DNA of 64,000 nucleotides from Tetragonia tetragonoides (GCA_038025085.1 CM076148.1:16384501-16448500), one strand, 5' to 3'; counted from the stretch's first letter, positions 22,143 through 33,676 are shown. Made by a program: numbers and translations. Notes: generated from the letters alone by a model not told the origin.

Positions 22143-22260
22143 GGGTGCAACACGAGGACTTCCCAGGAGGTCACCCATCCTAGTACTACTCTCGCCCAAG
22201 CACGCTTAACTGCGGAGTTCTGATGGGATCCGGTGCATTAGTGCTGGTATGATCGCACCC
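22143..22260 (-). rRNA. 5S rRNA gene, copy 66
   Basis: 118 nt, identical to consensus. Borders the 16-unit block; its upstream spacer has the TTTTGACC and CAGCATTT variants. Confidence 0.97.
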
Positions 22261-22484
22261 ATCAATCTATTGCACAATATTTGTTTTGACCTTGTTCTTA
22301 CAGCATTTCTCACTTTTCGTGTGTCTCTTTTATTCGAAAATCAACGGTTTCTACTTAAAACACAACACGTCTCCCGAAATCTTTTATACTAGTGTTTTCT
22401 GATTCTAAACAATGTTTTAAATAAGGGTACATAAAAATAAAAATTTAATAAAATAAAAATTTTAAAAAATCAAGATTTAAAAAG

Positions 22485-22602
22485 GGATGCAACACGAGGA
22501 ATTCCCAGGAGGTCATCCATCCTAGTACTACTCTCGCCCAAGCACGCTTAACTGCGGAGTTCTGATGGGATCCGGTGCATTAGTGCTGGTATGATCGCAC
22601 CC
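22485..22602 (-). rRNA. 5S rRNA gene, copy 67
   Basis: 118 nt. C116U type, G102U, G87A; partner of copy 83. Confidence 0.95.
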
Positions 22603-22823
22603 ATAAATCTATTGCACAATATTTGTTTTAACCTTGTTCTTACAGCCATTTCTCACTTTTCGTGTGTCTCTTTTATTCGAAAATCAACGGTTTCTACTTA
22701 AAACACAACACGTCTCCCGAAATCTTTTATACTAGTGTATTCTGATTCTAAACAACGTTTTAAATAAGACTACATAAAAATTAAAAAAATAAAAAAAATT
22801 CTAAAAAATGAAGATTTAAAAGA

Positions 22824-22940
22824 GGGTGCAACACGAGGACTTCCCAGGAGTCACCCATCCTAGTACTACTCTCGCCCAAGCACGCTTAACTGCGGAGTTC
22901 TGATGGGATCCGGTGCATTAGTGCTGGTATGATCGCACCC
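22824..22940 (-). rRNA. 5S rRNA gene, copy 68 (1-bp deletion)
   Basis: 117 nt. Same C-box deletion at 91-92 as copy 62; partner of copy 84. Confidence 0.9.
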
Positions 22941-23162
22941 ATCAATCTATTGCACAATATTTGTTTTAACCTTGTTCTTACAGCCATTTCTCACTTTTCG
23001 TGTGTCTCTTTTATTCGAAAATCAACGGTTTCTACTTAAAACACAACACGTCTCCCGAAATCTTTTATACTAGTGTTTTCTAATTCTAAACAACGTTTTA
23101 AATAAGGGTACATAAAAATTAAAAAAATAAAAAACAATTCTAAAAAATGAAGATTTAAAAAA

Positions 23163-23280
23163 GGGTGCAACACGAGGACTTCCCAGGAGGTCACCCATCC
23201 TAGTACTACTCTCGCCCAAGAACGCTTAACTGCGGAGTTCTGATGTGATCCGGTGCATTAGTGCTGGTATGATCGCACCC
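23163..23280 (-). rRNA. 5S rRNA gene, copy 69
   Basis: 118 nt. G60U (A box) and C35A; partner of copy 85. Confidence 0.95.
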
Positions 23281-23499
23281 ATCAATCTATTGCACAATAT
23301 TTGTTTTAACCTTGTTCTTACAGCCTTTTCTGACTTTTCGTGTGTCTCTTTTATTCGAAAATCAACGGTTTCTACATAAAACACAACACGTCTCCCGAAA
23401 TCTTTTATACTAGTGTATTCTGATTCTAAACAGCGTATTAAATAAGGCTACATAAAAATTAAAAAAAAAAAAAATTCTAAAAAATGAAGATTTAAAAGA

Positions 23500-23617
23500 G
23501 GGTGCAACACGAGGACTTCCCAGGAGGTCACCCATCCTAGTACTACTCTCGCCCAAGCACGCTTAACTGCGGAGTTCTGATGGGATCCGGTGCATTGGTG
23601 CAGGTATGATCGCACCC
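23500..23617 (-). rRNA. 5S rRNA gene, copy 70
   Basis: 118 nt. U21C and A16U; partner of copy 86, which lacks A16U. Confidence 0.95.
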
Positions 23618-23842
23618 ATCAATCTATTGCACAATATTGGTTTTAACCTTGTTCTTACAACCATTTCTCACTTTTCGTGTGTCTCTTTTATTCGAAAATC
23701 AACGGTTTCTACTTAAAACACAACACGTCTCCCGAAATCTTTTATACTAGTGTTTTCTGATTCTAAACAACGTTTTAAATAAGGGTACATAAAAATAAAA
23801 ATTTAATAAAATAAAAATTTAAAAAAATGAAGATTTAAAAAG

Positions 23843-23960
23843 GGATGCAACACGAAGACTTCCCAGGAGGTCACCCATCCTAGTACTACTCTCGCCCAAG
23901 CACGCTTAACTGCGGGGTTCTGATGGGATCCGGTGCATTAGTGCTGGAATGATCGCACCC
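23843..23960 (-). rRNA. 5S rRNA gene, copy 71
   Basis: 118 nt. C116U type, C105U, U45C, A13U; partner of copy 87. Confidence 0.95.
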
Positions 23961-24181
23961 ATCAATCTATTGCACAATATTTGTTTTAACCTTGTTCTTA
24001 CAGCCATTTCTCACTTTTCGTGTGTCTCTTTTATTCGAAAATCAACGGTTTCTACTTAAAACACAACACGTCTCCCGAAATCTTTTATACTAGTGTATTC
24101 TGATTCTAAACAGCGTTTTAAATAAGGCTACATAAAAATTAAAAAAATAAAAAAAATTCTAAAAAATGAAGATTTAAAAGA

Positions 24182-24299
24182 GGGTGCAACACGAGGACTT
24201 CCCAGGAGGTCACCCATCCTAGTACTACTCTCGCCCAAGCACGCTTAACTGCGGAGTTCTGATGGGATCCGGTGCATTAGTGCTGGTATGATCGCACCC
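24182..24299 (-). rRNA. 5S rRNA gene, copy 72
   Basis: 118 nt, identical to consensus; partner of copy 88. Confidence 0.97.
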
Positions 24300-24523
24300 A
24301 TCAATCTATTGCACAATATTTGTTTTGACCTTGTTCTTACAGCATTTCTCACTTTTCGTGTGTCTCTTTTATTCGAAAATCAACGGTTTCTACTTAAAAC
24401 ACAACACGTCTCCCGAAATCTTTGATACTAGTGTTTTCTGATTCTAAACAACGTTTTAAATAAGGGTACATAAAAATAAAAATTTAATAAAATAAAAATT
24501 TAAAAAAATGAAGATTTAAAAAG

Positions 24524-24641
24524 GGATGCAACACGAGGAATTCCCAGGAGGTCACCCATCCTAGTACTACTCTCGCCCAAGCACGCTTAACTTCGGAGTT
24601 CTGATGGGATCCGGTGCATTAGTGCTGGTATGATCGCACGC
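24524..24641 (-). rRNA. 5S rRNA gene, copy 73
   Basis: 118 nt. C116U type, G102U, C49A, G2C (closing helix); matches copies 76 and 89. Confidence 0.94.
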
Positions 24642-24854
24642 ATCAATCTATTGCACAATATTTGTTTTAACCTTGTTCTTACAGCCATTTCTCACTTTTC
24701 GTGTGTCTCTTTTATTCGAAAATCAACGGTTTCTACTTAAAACACAACACGTCTCCCGGAATCTTTTATACTAGTGTATTCTGATTCTAAACAGCGTTTT
24801 AAATAAGGCTACATAAAAATTAAAAAAATAAAAAAAAATCCTAAAAAATGAAGA

Positions 24855-24863
24855 TTTTAAAGA
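24855..24863 (-). terminator. Degraded first terminator of copy 74
   Basis: Minus strand reads CCC-TC-TTT-AAAA: the T4 run has become T3, while the following A run has grown to four. Shared with copy 90, its partner in the 16-unit duplication. Confidence 0.6.
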
Positions 24864-24981
24864 GGGTGCAACACGAGGACTTCCCAGGCGGTCACCCATC
24901 CTAGTACTACTCTCGCCCAAGCACGCTTAACTGCGGAGTTCTGATGGGATCCGGTGCATTAATGCTGGTATGATCGCACTC
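24864..24981 (-). rRNA. 5S rRNA gene, copy 74
   Basis: 118 nt. U93G (C box), C20U, G2A. First terminator reduced to T3; partner of copy 90. Confidence 0.93.
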
Positions 24982-25202
24982 ATCAATCTATTGCACAATA
25001 TTTGTTTTAACCTTGTTCTTACAGCCTTTTCTGACTTTTCGTGTGTCTCTTTTATTCGAAAATCAACGGTTTCTACATAAAACACAACACGTCTCCCGAA
25101 ATCTTTTATACTAATGTATTCTGATTCTAAACAGCGTTTTAAATAAGGCTACATAAAAATTAAAAAAATAAAAAAAATTCTAAAAAATGAAGATTTAAAA
25201 GA

Positions 25203-25320
25203 GGGTGCAACACGAGGACTTTCCGGGAGGTCACCCATCCTAGTACTACTCTCGCCCAAGCACGCTTAACTGCGGAGTTCTGATGGGATCCGGTGCATTA
25301 GTGCTGGTATGATCGCACCC
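25203..25320 (-). rRNA. 5S rRNA gene, copy 75
   Basis: 118 nt. G99A and U96C; partner of copy 91. Confidence 0.95.
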
Positions 25321-25544
25321 ATCAATCTATTGCACAATATTTGTTTTGACCTTGTTCTTACAGCATTTCTCACTTTTCGTGTGTCTCTTTTATTCGAAAA
25401 TCAACGGTTTCTACTTAAAACACAACACGTCTCCCGAAATCTTTGATACTAGTGTTTTCTGATTCTAAACAACGTTTTAAATAAGGGTACATAAAAATAA
25501 AAATTTAATAAAATAAAAATTTAAAAAAATGAAGATTTAAAAAG

Positions 25545-25662
25545 GGATGCAACACGAGGAATTCCCAGGAGGTCACCCATCCTAGTACTACTCTCGCCCA
25601 AGCACGCTTAACTTCGGAGTTCTGATGGGATCCGGTGCATTAGTGCTGGTATGATCGCACGC
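25545..25662 (-). rRNA. 5S rRNA gene, copy 76
   Basis: 118 nt. Same changes as copy 73 (C116U, G102U, C49A, G2C). It has no partner in the second block. Confidence 0.94.
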
Positions 25663-25887
25663 ATCAATCTATTGCACAATATTTGTTTTAACCTTGTTCT
25701 TACAGCCATTTCTCACTTTTCGTGTGTCTCTTTTATTCGAAAATCAACGGTTTCTACTTAAAACACAACACGTCTCCCGAAATCTTTTATACTAGTGTTT
25801 TCTGATTCTAAACAACGTTTTAAATAAGGGTACATAAAAATAAAAATTTAATAAAATAAAAATTTAAAAAAATGAAGATTTAAAAAA

Positions 25888-26005
25888 GGATGCAACACGA
25901 GGACTTCCCAGGAGGTCACCCATCCTAGTACTACTCTCGCCCAAGCACGCTTAACTGCGGGGTTCTGATGGGATCCGGTGCATTAGTGCTGGTATGATTG
26001 CACCC
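25888..26005 (-). rRNA. 5S rRNA gene, copy 77
   Basis: 118 nt. C116U type, U45C, G7A; partner of copy 92. Confidence 0.95.
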
Positions 26006-26226
26006 ATCAATCTATTGCACAATATTTGTTTTAACCTTGTTCTTACAGCCATTTCTCACTTTTCGTGTGTCTCTTTTATTCGAAAATCAACGGTTTCTAC
26101 TTAAAACACAACACGTCTCCCGAAATCTTTTATACTAGTGTATTCTGATTCTAAACAGCGTTTTATATAAGGCTACATAAAAATTAAAAAAATAAAAAAA
26201 ATTCTAAAAAATGAAGATTTAAAAGA

Positions 26227-26344
26227 GGGTGCAACACGAGGACTTCCCAGGAGGTCACCCATCCTAGTACTACTCTCGCCCAAGCACGCTTCACTGCGGA
26301 GTTCTGATGGGATCCGGTGCATTAGTGCTGGTATGATCGCACCC
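26227..26344 (-). rRNA. 5S rRNA gene, copy 78
   Basis: 118 nt. U53G; partner of copy 93. Confidence 0.96.
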
Positions 26345-26565
26345 ATCAATCTATTGCACAATATTTGTTTTTACCTCGTTCTTACAGCCATTTCTCACTT
26401 TTCGTGTGTCTCTTTTATTCGAAAATCAACGGTTTCTACTTAGAACAAAACACATCTCCCGAAATCTTTTATACTAGTGTATTCTGATTCTAAACAGCGT
26501 TTTAAATAAGGCTACATAAAAATTAAAAAAATAAAAAAAATTCTAAAAAATGAAGATTTAAAAGA

Positions 26566-26683
26566 GGGTGCAACACGAGGACTTCCCAGGAGGTCACCCA
26601 TCCTAGTACTACTCTCGCCCAATCACCCTTAACTGCGGAGTTCTGATGGGATCCGGTGCATTAGTGCTGGTATGATCGCACCC
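26566..26683 (-). rRNA. 5S rRNA gene, copy 79
   Basis: 118 nt. C61A and C57G in the A box; partner of copy 94. Confidence 0.95.
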
Positions 26684-26892
26684 ATCAATCTATTGCACAA
26701 TATTTGTTTTAACCTTGTTCTTACAGCCATATCTCACTTTTCGTGTGTCTCTTTTATTCGAAAAACAACGGTTTCTACTTAAAACTCAACACGTCTCCCG
26801 AAATCTTTTATACTAGTGTTTTCTGATTCTAAACAACGTTTTAAATAAGGGTACATAAAAATAAAAATTTAATAAAATAAAAATTTAAAAAG

Positions 26893-27010
26893 GGATGCAA
26901 CACGAGGACTTCCCAGGAGGTCACCCATCCTAGTACTACTCTCGCCCAAGCACGCTTAACTGCGGAGTTCTGATGGGATCCGGTGCATTAGTGCTGGTAT
27001 GATCGCACCC
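26893..27010 (-). rRNA. 5S rRNA gene, copy 80
   Basis: 118 nt. C116U type. Its terminator-side spacer is about 16 bp short because one ATTTAAAAA-bounded segment is missing. Confidence 0.95.
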
Positions 27011-27232
27011 ATCAATCTATTGCACAATATTTGTTTTAACCTTGTTCTTACAGCCATTTCTCACTTTTCGTGTGTCTCTTTTATTCGAAAATCAACGGTT
27101 TCTACTTAAAACACAACACGTCTCCCGAAATCTTTTATACTAGTGTATTCTGATTCTAAAGAGCGTTTTAAATAAGGCTACATAAAAATTAAAAAAATAA
27201 AAAAAAATTCTAAAAAATGAAGATTTAAAAGA

Positions 27233-27350
27233 GGGTGCAACACGAGGACTTCCCAGGAGGTCACCCATCCTAGTACTACTCTCGCCCAAGCACGCTTCAC
27301 TGCGGAGTTCTGATGGGATCCGGTGCATTAATGCTGGTATGATCGCACTC
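27233..27350 (-). rRNA. 5S rRNA gene, copy 81
   Basis: 118 nt. U53G, C20U, G2A. The flank has AC instead of GC at -13/-12, unlike partner copy 96. Confidence 0.94.
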
Positions 27351-27571
27351 ATCAATCTATTGTACAATATTTGTTTTAACCTTGTTCTTACAGCCATTTC
27401 TCACTTTTCGTGTGTCTCTTTTATTCGAAAATCAACGGTTTCTACTTAAAACACAACACGTCTACCGAAATCTTTTATACTAGTGTATTCTGATTCTAAA
27501 CAGCGTTTTAAATAAGACTACATAAAAATTAAAAAAATAAAAAAAATTCTAAAAAATGAAGATTTAAAAGA

Positions 27572-27689
27572 GGGTGCAACACGAGGACTACCCAGGAGGT
27601 CACCCATCCTAGTACTACTCTCGCCCAAGCACGCTTAACTGCGGAGTTCTGATGGGATCCGGTGCATTAGTGCTGGTATGATCGCACCC
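27572..27689 (-). rRNA. 5S rRNA gene, copy 82
   Basis: 118 nt. Only A100U. Lies at the junction of the 16- and 15-unit blocks. Confidence 0.96.
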
Positions 27690-27913
27690 ATCAATCTATT
27701 GCACAATATTTGTTTTGACCTTGTTCTTACAGCATTTCTCACTTTTCGTGTGTCTCTTTTATTCGAAAATCAACGGTTTCTACTTAAAACACAACACGTC
27801 TCCCGAAATCTTTTATACTAGTGTTTTCTGATTCTAAACAACGTTTTAAATAAGGGTACATAAAAATAAAAATTTAATAAAATAAAAATTTTAAAAAATC
27901 AAGATTTAAAAAG

Positions 27914-28031
27914 GGATGCAACACGAGGAATTCCCAGGAGGTCATCCATCCTAGTACTACTCTCGCCCAAGCACGCTTAACTGCGGAGTTCTGATGGGAT
28001 CCGGTGCATTAGTGCTGGTATGATCGCACCC
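27914..28031 (-). rRNA. 5S rRNA gene, copy 83
   Basis: 118 nt. C116U type, G102U, G87A. Confidence 0.95.
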
Positions 28032-28252
28032 ATCAATCTATTGCACAATATTTGTTTTAACCTTGTTCTTACAGCCATTTCTCACTTTTCGTGTGTCTCT
28101 TTTATTCGAAAATCAACGGTTTCTACTTAAAACACAACACGTCTCCCGAAATCTTTTATACTAGTGTATTCTGATTCTAAACAGCGTTTTAAATAAGACT
28201 ACATAAAAATTAAAAAAATAAAAAAAATTCTAAAAAATGAAGATTTAAAAGA

Positions 28253-28369
28253 GGGTGCAACACGAGGACTTCCCAGGAGTCACCCATCCTAGTACTACTC
28301 TCGCCCAAGCACGCTTAACTGCGGAGTTCTGATGGGATCCGGTGCATTAGTGCTGGTATGATCGCACCC
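28253..28369 (-). rRNA. 5S rRNA gene, copy 84 (1-bp deletion)
   Basis: 117 nt. C-box deletion at 91-92, as copies 62 and 68. Confidence 0.9.
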
Positions 28370-28591
28370 ATCAATCTATTGCACAATATTTGTTTTAACC
28401 TTGTTCTTACAGCCATTTCTCACTTTTCGTGTGTCTCTTTTATTCGAAAATCAACGGTTTCTACTTAAAACACAACACGTCTCCCGAAATCTTTTATACT
28501 AGTGTTTTCTAATTCTAAACAACGTTTTAAATAAGGGTACATAAAAATTAAAAAAATAAAAAACAATTCTAAAAAATGAAGATTTAAAAAA

Positions 28592-28709
28592 GGGTGCAAC
28601 ACGAGGACTTCCCAGGAGGTCACCCATCCTAGTACTACTCTCGCCCAAGAACGCTTAACTGCGGAGTTCTGATGTGATCCGGTGCATTAGTGCTGGTATG
28701 ATCGCACCC
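28592..28709 (-). rRNA. 5S rRNA gene, copy 85
   Basis: 118 nt. G60U and C35A. Confidence 0.95.
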
Positions 28710-28927
28710 ATCAATCTATTGCACAATATTTGTTTTAACCTTGTTCTTACAGCCTTTTCTGACTTTTCGTGTGTCTCTTTTATTCGAAAATCAACGGTTT
28801 CTACATAAAACACAACACGTCTCCCGAAATCTTTTATACTAGTGTATTCTGATTCTAAACAGCGTATTAAATAAGGCTACATAAAAATTAAAAAAAAAAA
28901 AATTCTAAAAAATGAAGATTTAAAAGA

Positions 28928-29045
28928 GGGTGCAACACGAGGACTTCCCAGGAGGTCACCCATCCTAGTACTACTCTCGCCCAAGCACGCTTAACTGCGG
29001 AGTTCTGATGGGATCCGGTGCATTGGTGCTGGTATGATCGCACCC
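28928..29045 (-). rRNA. 5S rRNA gene, copy 86
   Basis: 118 nt. U21C. Confidence 0.96.
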
Positions 29046-29270
29046 ATCAATCTATTGCACAATATTTGTTTTAACCTTGTTCTTACAACCATTTCTCACT
29101 TTTCGTGTGTCTCTTTTATTCGAAAATCAACGGTTTCTACTTAAAACACAACACGTCTCCCGAAATCTTTTATACTAGTGTTTTCTGATTCTAAACAACG
29201 TTTTAAATAAGGGTACATAAAAATAAAAATTTAATAAAATAAAAATTTAAAAAAATGAAGATTTAAAAAG

Positions 29271-29388
29271 GGATGCAACACGAAGACTTCCCAGGAGGTC
29301 ACCCATCCTAGTACTACTCTCGCCCAAGCACGCTTAACTGCGGGGTTCTGATGGGATCCGGTGCATTAGTGCTGGAATGATCGCACCC
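29271..29388 (-). rRNA. 5S rRNA gene, copy 87
   Basis: 118 nt. C116U type, C105U, U45C, A13U. Confidence 0.95.
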
Positions 29389-29609
29389 ATCAATCTATTG
29401 CACAATATTTGTTTTAACCTTGTTCTTACAGCCATTTCTCACTTTTCGTGTGTCTCTTTTATTCGAAAATCAACGGTTTCTACTTAAAACACAACACGTC
29501 TCCCGAAATCTTTTATACTAGTGTATTCTGATTCTAAACAGCGTTTTAAATAAGGCTACATAAAGATTAAAAAAATAAAAAAAATTCTAAAAAATGAAGA
29601 TTTAAAAGA

Positions 29610-29727
29610 GGGTGCAAGACGAGGACTTCCCAGGAGGTCACCCATCCTAGTACTACTCTCGCCCAAGCACGCTTAACTGCGGAGTTCTGATGGGATCCGG
29701 TGCATTAGTGCTGGTATGATCGCACCC
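29610..29727 (-). rRNA. 5S rRNA gene, copy 88
   Basis: 118 nt. G110C, absent from partner copy 72, so it arose after the block duplication. Confidence 0.95.
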
Positions 29728-29951
29728 ATCAATCTATTGCACAATATTTGTTTTGACCTTGTTCTTACAGCATTTCTCACTTTTCGTGTGTCTCTTTTAT
29801 TCGAAAATCAACGGTTTCTACTTAAAACACAACACGTCTCCCGAAATCTTTGATACTAGTGTTTTCTGATTCTAAACAACGTTTTAAATAAGGGTACATA
29901 AAAATAAAAATTTAATAAAATAAAAATTTAAAAAAATGAAGATTTAAAAAG

Positions 29952-30069
29952 GGATGCAACACGAGGAATTCCCAGGAGGTCACCCATCCTAGTACTACTC
30001 TCGCCCAAGCACGCTTAACTTCGGAGTTCTGATGGGATCCGGTGCATTAGTGCTGGTATGATCGCACGC
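29952..30069 (-). rRNA. 5S rRNA gene, copy 89
   Basis: 118 nt. C116U type, G102U, C49A, G2C. Confidence 0.94.
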
Positions 30070-30282
30070 ATCAATCTATTGCACAATATTTGTTTTAACC
30101 TTGTTCTTACAGCCATTTCTCACTTTTCGTGTGTCTCTTTTATTCGAAAATCAACGGTTTCTACTTAAAACACAACACGTCTCCCGAAATCTTTTATACT
30201 AGTGTATTCTGATTCTAAACAGCGTTTTAAATAAGGCTACATAAAAATTAAAAAAATAAAAAAAAATTCTAAAAAATGAAGA

Positions 30283-30291
30283 TTTTAAAGA
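30283..30291 (-). terminator. Degraded first terminator of copy 90
   Basis: Identical T3 sequence to copy 74, carried over by segmental duplication. Confidence 0.6.
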
Positions 30292-30409
30292 GGGTGCAAC
30301 ACGAGGACTTCCCAGGCGGTCACCCATCCTAGTACTACTCTCGCCCAAGCACGCTTAACTGCGGAGTTCTGATGGGATCCGGTGCATTAATGCTGGTATG
30401 ATCGCACTC
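30292..30409 (-). rRNA. 5S rRNA gene, copy 90
   Basis: 118 nt. U93G, C20U, G2A; first terminator reduced to T3. Confidence 0.93.
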
Positions 30410-30630
30410 ATCAATCTATTGCACAATATTTGTTTTAACCTTGTTCTTACAGCCTTTTCTGACTTTTCGTGTGTCTCTTTTATTCGAAAATCAACGGTTT
30501 CTACATAAAACACAACACGTCTCCCGAAATCTTTTATACTAATGTATTCTGATTCTAAACAGCGTTTTAAATAAGGCTACATAAAAATTAAAAAAATAAA
30601 AAAAATTCTAAAAAATGAAGATTTAAAAGA

Positions 30631-30748
30631 GGGTGCAACACGAGGACTTTCCGGGAGGTCACCCATCCTAGTACTACTCTCGCCCAAGCACGCTTAACTG
30701 CGGAGTTCTGATGGGATCCGGTGCATTAGTGCTGGTATGATCGCACCC
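30631..30748 (-). rRNA. 5S rRNA gene, copy 91
   Basis: 118 nt. G99A and U96C. The block duplication loses one unit just to the right of this copy. Confidence 0.95.
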
Positions 30749-30973
30749 ATCAATCTATTGCACAATATTTGTTTTAACCTTGTTCTTACAGCCATTTCTC
30801 ACTTTTCGTGTGTCTCTTTTATTCGAAAATCAACGGTTTCTACTTAAAACACAACACGTCTCCCGAAATCTTTTATACTAGTGTTTTCTGATTCTAAACA
30901 ACGTTTTAAATAAGGGTACATAAAAATAAAAATTTAATAAAATAAAAATTTAAAAAAATGAAGATTTAAAAAA

Positions 30974-31091
30974 GGATGCAACACGAGGACTTCCCAGGAG
31001 GTCACCCATCCTAGTACTACTCTCGCCCAAGCACGCTTAACTGCGGGGTTCTGATGGGATCCGGTGCATTAGTGCTGGTATGATTGCACCC
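30974..31091 (-). rRNA. 5S rRNA gene, copy 92
   Basis: 118 nt. C116U type, U45C, G7A. Confidence 0.95.
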
Positions 31092-31312
31092 ATCAATCTA
31101 TTGCACAATATTTGTTTTAACCTTGTTCTTACAGCCATTTCTCACTTTTCGTGTGTCTCTTTTATTCGAAAATCAACGGTTTCTACTTAAAACACAACAC
31201 GTCTCCCGAAATCTTTTATACTAGTGTATTCTGATTCTAAACAGCGTTTTATATAAGGCTACATAAAAATTAAAAAAATAAAAAAAATTCTAAAAAATGA
31301 AGATTTAAAAGA

Positions 31313-31430
31313 GGGTGCAACACGAGGACTTCCCAGGAGGTCACCCATCCTAGTACTACTCTCGCCCAAGCACGCTTCACTGCGGAGTTCTGATGGGATC
31401 CGGTGCATTAGTGCTGGTATGATCGCACCC
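31313..31430 (-). rRNA. 5S rRNA gene, copy 93
   Basis: 118 nt. U53G. Confidence 0.96.
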
Positions 31431-31651
31431 ATCAATCTATTGCACAATATTTGTTTTTACCTCGTTCTTACAGCCATTTCTCACTTTTCGTGTGTCTCTT
31501 TTATTCGAAAATCAACGGTTTCTACTTAGAACAAAACACATCTCCCGAAATCTTTTATACTAGTGTATTCTGATTCTAAACAGCGTTTTAAATAAGGCTA
31601 CATAAAAATTAAAAAAATAAAAAAAATTCTAAAAAATGAAGATTTAAAAGA

Positions 31652-31769
31652 GGGTGCAACACGAGGACTTCCGAGGAGGTCACCCATCCTAGTACTACTC
31701 TCGCCCAATCACCCTTAACTGCGGAGTTCTGATGGGATCCGGTGCATTAGTGCTGGTATGATCGCACCC
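31652..31769 (-). rRNA. 5S rRNA gene, copy 94
   Basis: 118 nt. G97C, C61A, C57G; G97C is absent from partner copy 79. Confidence 0.94.
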
Positions 31770-31978
31770 ATCAATCTATTGCACAATATTTGTTTTAACC
31801 TTGTTCTTACAGCCATATCTCACTTTTCGTGTGTCTCTTTTATTCGAAAAACAACGGTTTCTACTTAAAACACAACACGTCTCCCGAAATCTTTTATACT
31901 AGTGTTTTCTGATTCTAAACAACGTTTTAAATAAGGGTACATAAAAATAAAAATTTAATAAAATAAAAATTTAAAAAG

Positions 31979-32096
31979 GGATGCAACACGAGGACTTCCC
32001 AGGAGGTCACCCATCCTAGTACTACTCTCGCCCAAGCACGCTTAACTGCGGAGTTCTGATGGGATCCGGTGCATTAGTGCTGGTATGATCGCACCC
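31979..32096 (-). rRNA. 5S rRNA gene, copy 95
   Basis: 118 nt. C116U type with the same shortened terminator-side spacer as copy 80. Confidence 0.95.
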
Positions 32097-32318
32097 ATCA
32101 ATCTATTGCACAATATTTGTTTTAACCTTGTTCTTACAGCCATTTCTCACTTTTCGTGTGTCTCTTTTATTCGAAAATCAACGGTTTCTACTTAAAACAC
32201 AACACGTCTCCCGAAATCTTTTATACTAGTGTATTCTGATTCTAAAGAGCGTTTTAAATAAGGCTACATAAAAATTAAAAAAATAAAAAAAAATTCTAAA
32301 AAATGAAGATTTAAAAGA

Positions 32319-32436
32319 GGGTGCAACACGAGGACTTCCCAGGAGGTCACCCATCCTAGTACTACTCTCGCCCAAGCACGCTTCACTGCGGAGTTCTGAT
32401 GGGATCCGGTGCATTAATGCTGGTATGATCGCACTC
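32319..32436 (-). rRNA. 5S rRNA gene, copy 96
   Basis: 118 nt. U53G, C20U, G2A. Confidence 0.95.
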
Positions 32437-32657
32437 ATCAATCTATTGCACAATATTTGTTTTAACCTTGTTCTTACAGCCATTTCTCACTTTTCGTGTG
32501 TCTCTTTTATTCGAAAATCAACGGTTTCTACTTAAAACACAACACGTCTACCGAAATCTTTTATACTAGTGTATTCTGATTCTAAACAGCGTTTTAAATA
32601 AGACTACATAAAAATTAAAAAAATAAAAAAAATTCTAAAAAATGAAGATTTAAAAGA

Positions 32658-32775
32658 GGGTGCAACACGAGGACTTCCCAGGAGGTCACCCATCCTAGTA
32701 CTACTCTCGCCCAAGCACGCTTGACTGCGGAGTTCTGATGGGATCCGGTGCATTAGTGCTGGTATGATCGCACCC
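32658..32775 (-). rRNA. 5S rRNA gene, copy 97
   Basis: 118 nt. U53C in the A box. Right-hand end of the 15-unit block. Confidence 0.96.
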
Positions 32776-32997
32776 ATCAATCTATTGCACAATATTTGTT
32801 TTAACCTTGTTCTTACAGCCATTTCTCACTTTTCGTGTGTCTCTTTTATTCGAAAATCAACGGTTTCTACTTAAAACACAACACGTCTCCCGAAATCTTT
32901 TATACTAGTGTTTTCTGATTCTAAACAACGTTTTAAATAAGGGTACATAAAAATGAAAAAAAATAAAAAAAATTCTGAAAAATGAAGATTTAAAAGA

Positions 32998-33115
32998 GGG
33001 TGCAACACGAGGACTTCCCCGGAGGTCACCCATCCTAGTACTACTCTCGCCCAAGCACGCTTAACTGCGGAGTTCTGATGGGATCCGGTGCATTAGTGCT
33101 GGTATGATCGCACCC
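32998..33115 (-). rRNA. 5S rRNA gene, copy 98
   Basis: 118 nt. U96G in the C box; flank begins TTCAATC. Confidence 0.95.
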
Positions 33116-33337
33116 TTCAATCTATTGCACAATATTTGTTTTAACCTTGTTCTTACAGCCATTTCTCACTTTTCGTGTGTCTCTTTTATTCGAAAATCAA
33201 CGGTTTCTACTTAAAACACAAGACGTCTCCCGAAATCTTTTATACTAATGTTTTCTGATTCTAAACAACGTTTTAAATAAGGGTACATAAAAATTAAAAA
33301 AATAAAAAAAAATTTAAAAAAATGAAGATTTAAAAAG

Positions 33338-33455
33338 GGATGCAACACGAGGAATTCCCAGAAGGTCACCCATCCTAGTACTACTCTCGCCCAAGCACGC
33401 TTACCTGCGGAGTTCTGATGGGATCCGGTGCATTAGTGCTGGTATGATCGCACCC
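33338..33455 (-). rRNA. 5S rRNA gene, copy 99
   Basis: 118 nt. C116U type, G102U, C94U, U52G. Confidence 0.94.
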
Positions 33456-33676
33456 ATCAATCTATTGCACAATATTTGTTTTAACCTTGTTCTTACAGCC
33501 ATTTCTCACTTTTCGTGTGTCTCTTTTATTCGAAAATCAATGGTTTCTACTTAAAACACAACACGTCTCCCGAAATCTTTTATACTAGTGTTTTCTAATT
33601 CTAAACAACGTTTTAAATAAGGGTACATAAAAATTAAATAAATAAAAAAAATTCTAAAAAATGAAGATTTAAAAGA

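Larger units (their letters stand above)
25203..25662. repeat. Local three-unit-offset copy inside first block
   Basis: The spacer right of copy 75 and all of copy 76 repeat the spacer right of copy 72 and copy 73 at an offset of 1021 bp, including TTTGATACTAG in the spacer and C49A+G2C in the gene. The second block has no equivalent. Confidence 0.75.
22261..27689. repeat. Higher-order repeat, first block (16 units)
   Basis: About 5429 bp starting after copy 66. Private markers recur in the same order in the next block: the C-box deletion (68/84), G60U+C35A (69/85), C105U+U45C+A13U (71/87), the T3 terminator (74/90), G99A+U96C (75/91) and C61A+C57G (79/94). Ends are approximate. Confidence 0.85.
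27690..32775. repeat. Higher-order repeat, second block (15 units)
   Basis: About 5086 bp, a tandem copy of the preceding block that lacks one 343-bp unit (no partner for copy 76). The offset between partners falls from 5428-5429 to 5086 at that point. Confidence 0.85.

Noticed and set aside
26841..26892. Possible mobile-element scar where the spacer of copy 80 is short
   Set aside because: The missing segment lies in A-rich repeated sequence flanked by short ATTTAAAAA repeats, which fits simple slippage or a small deletion. No inserted sequence is present.
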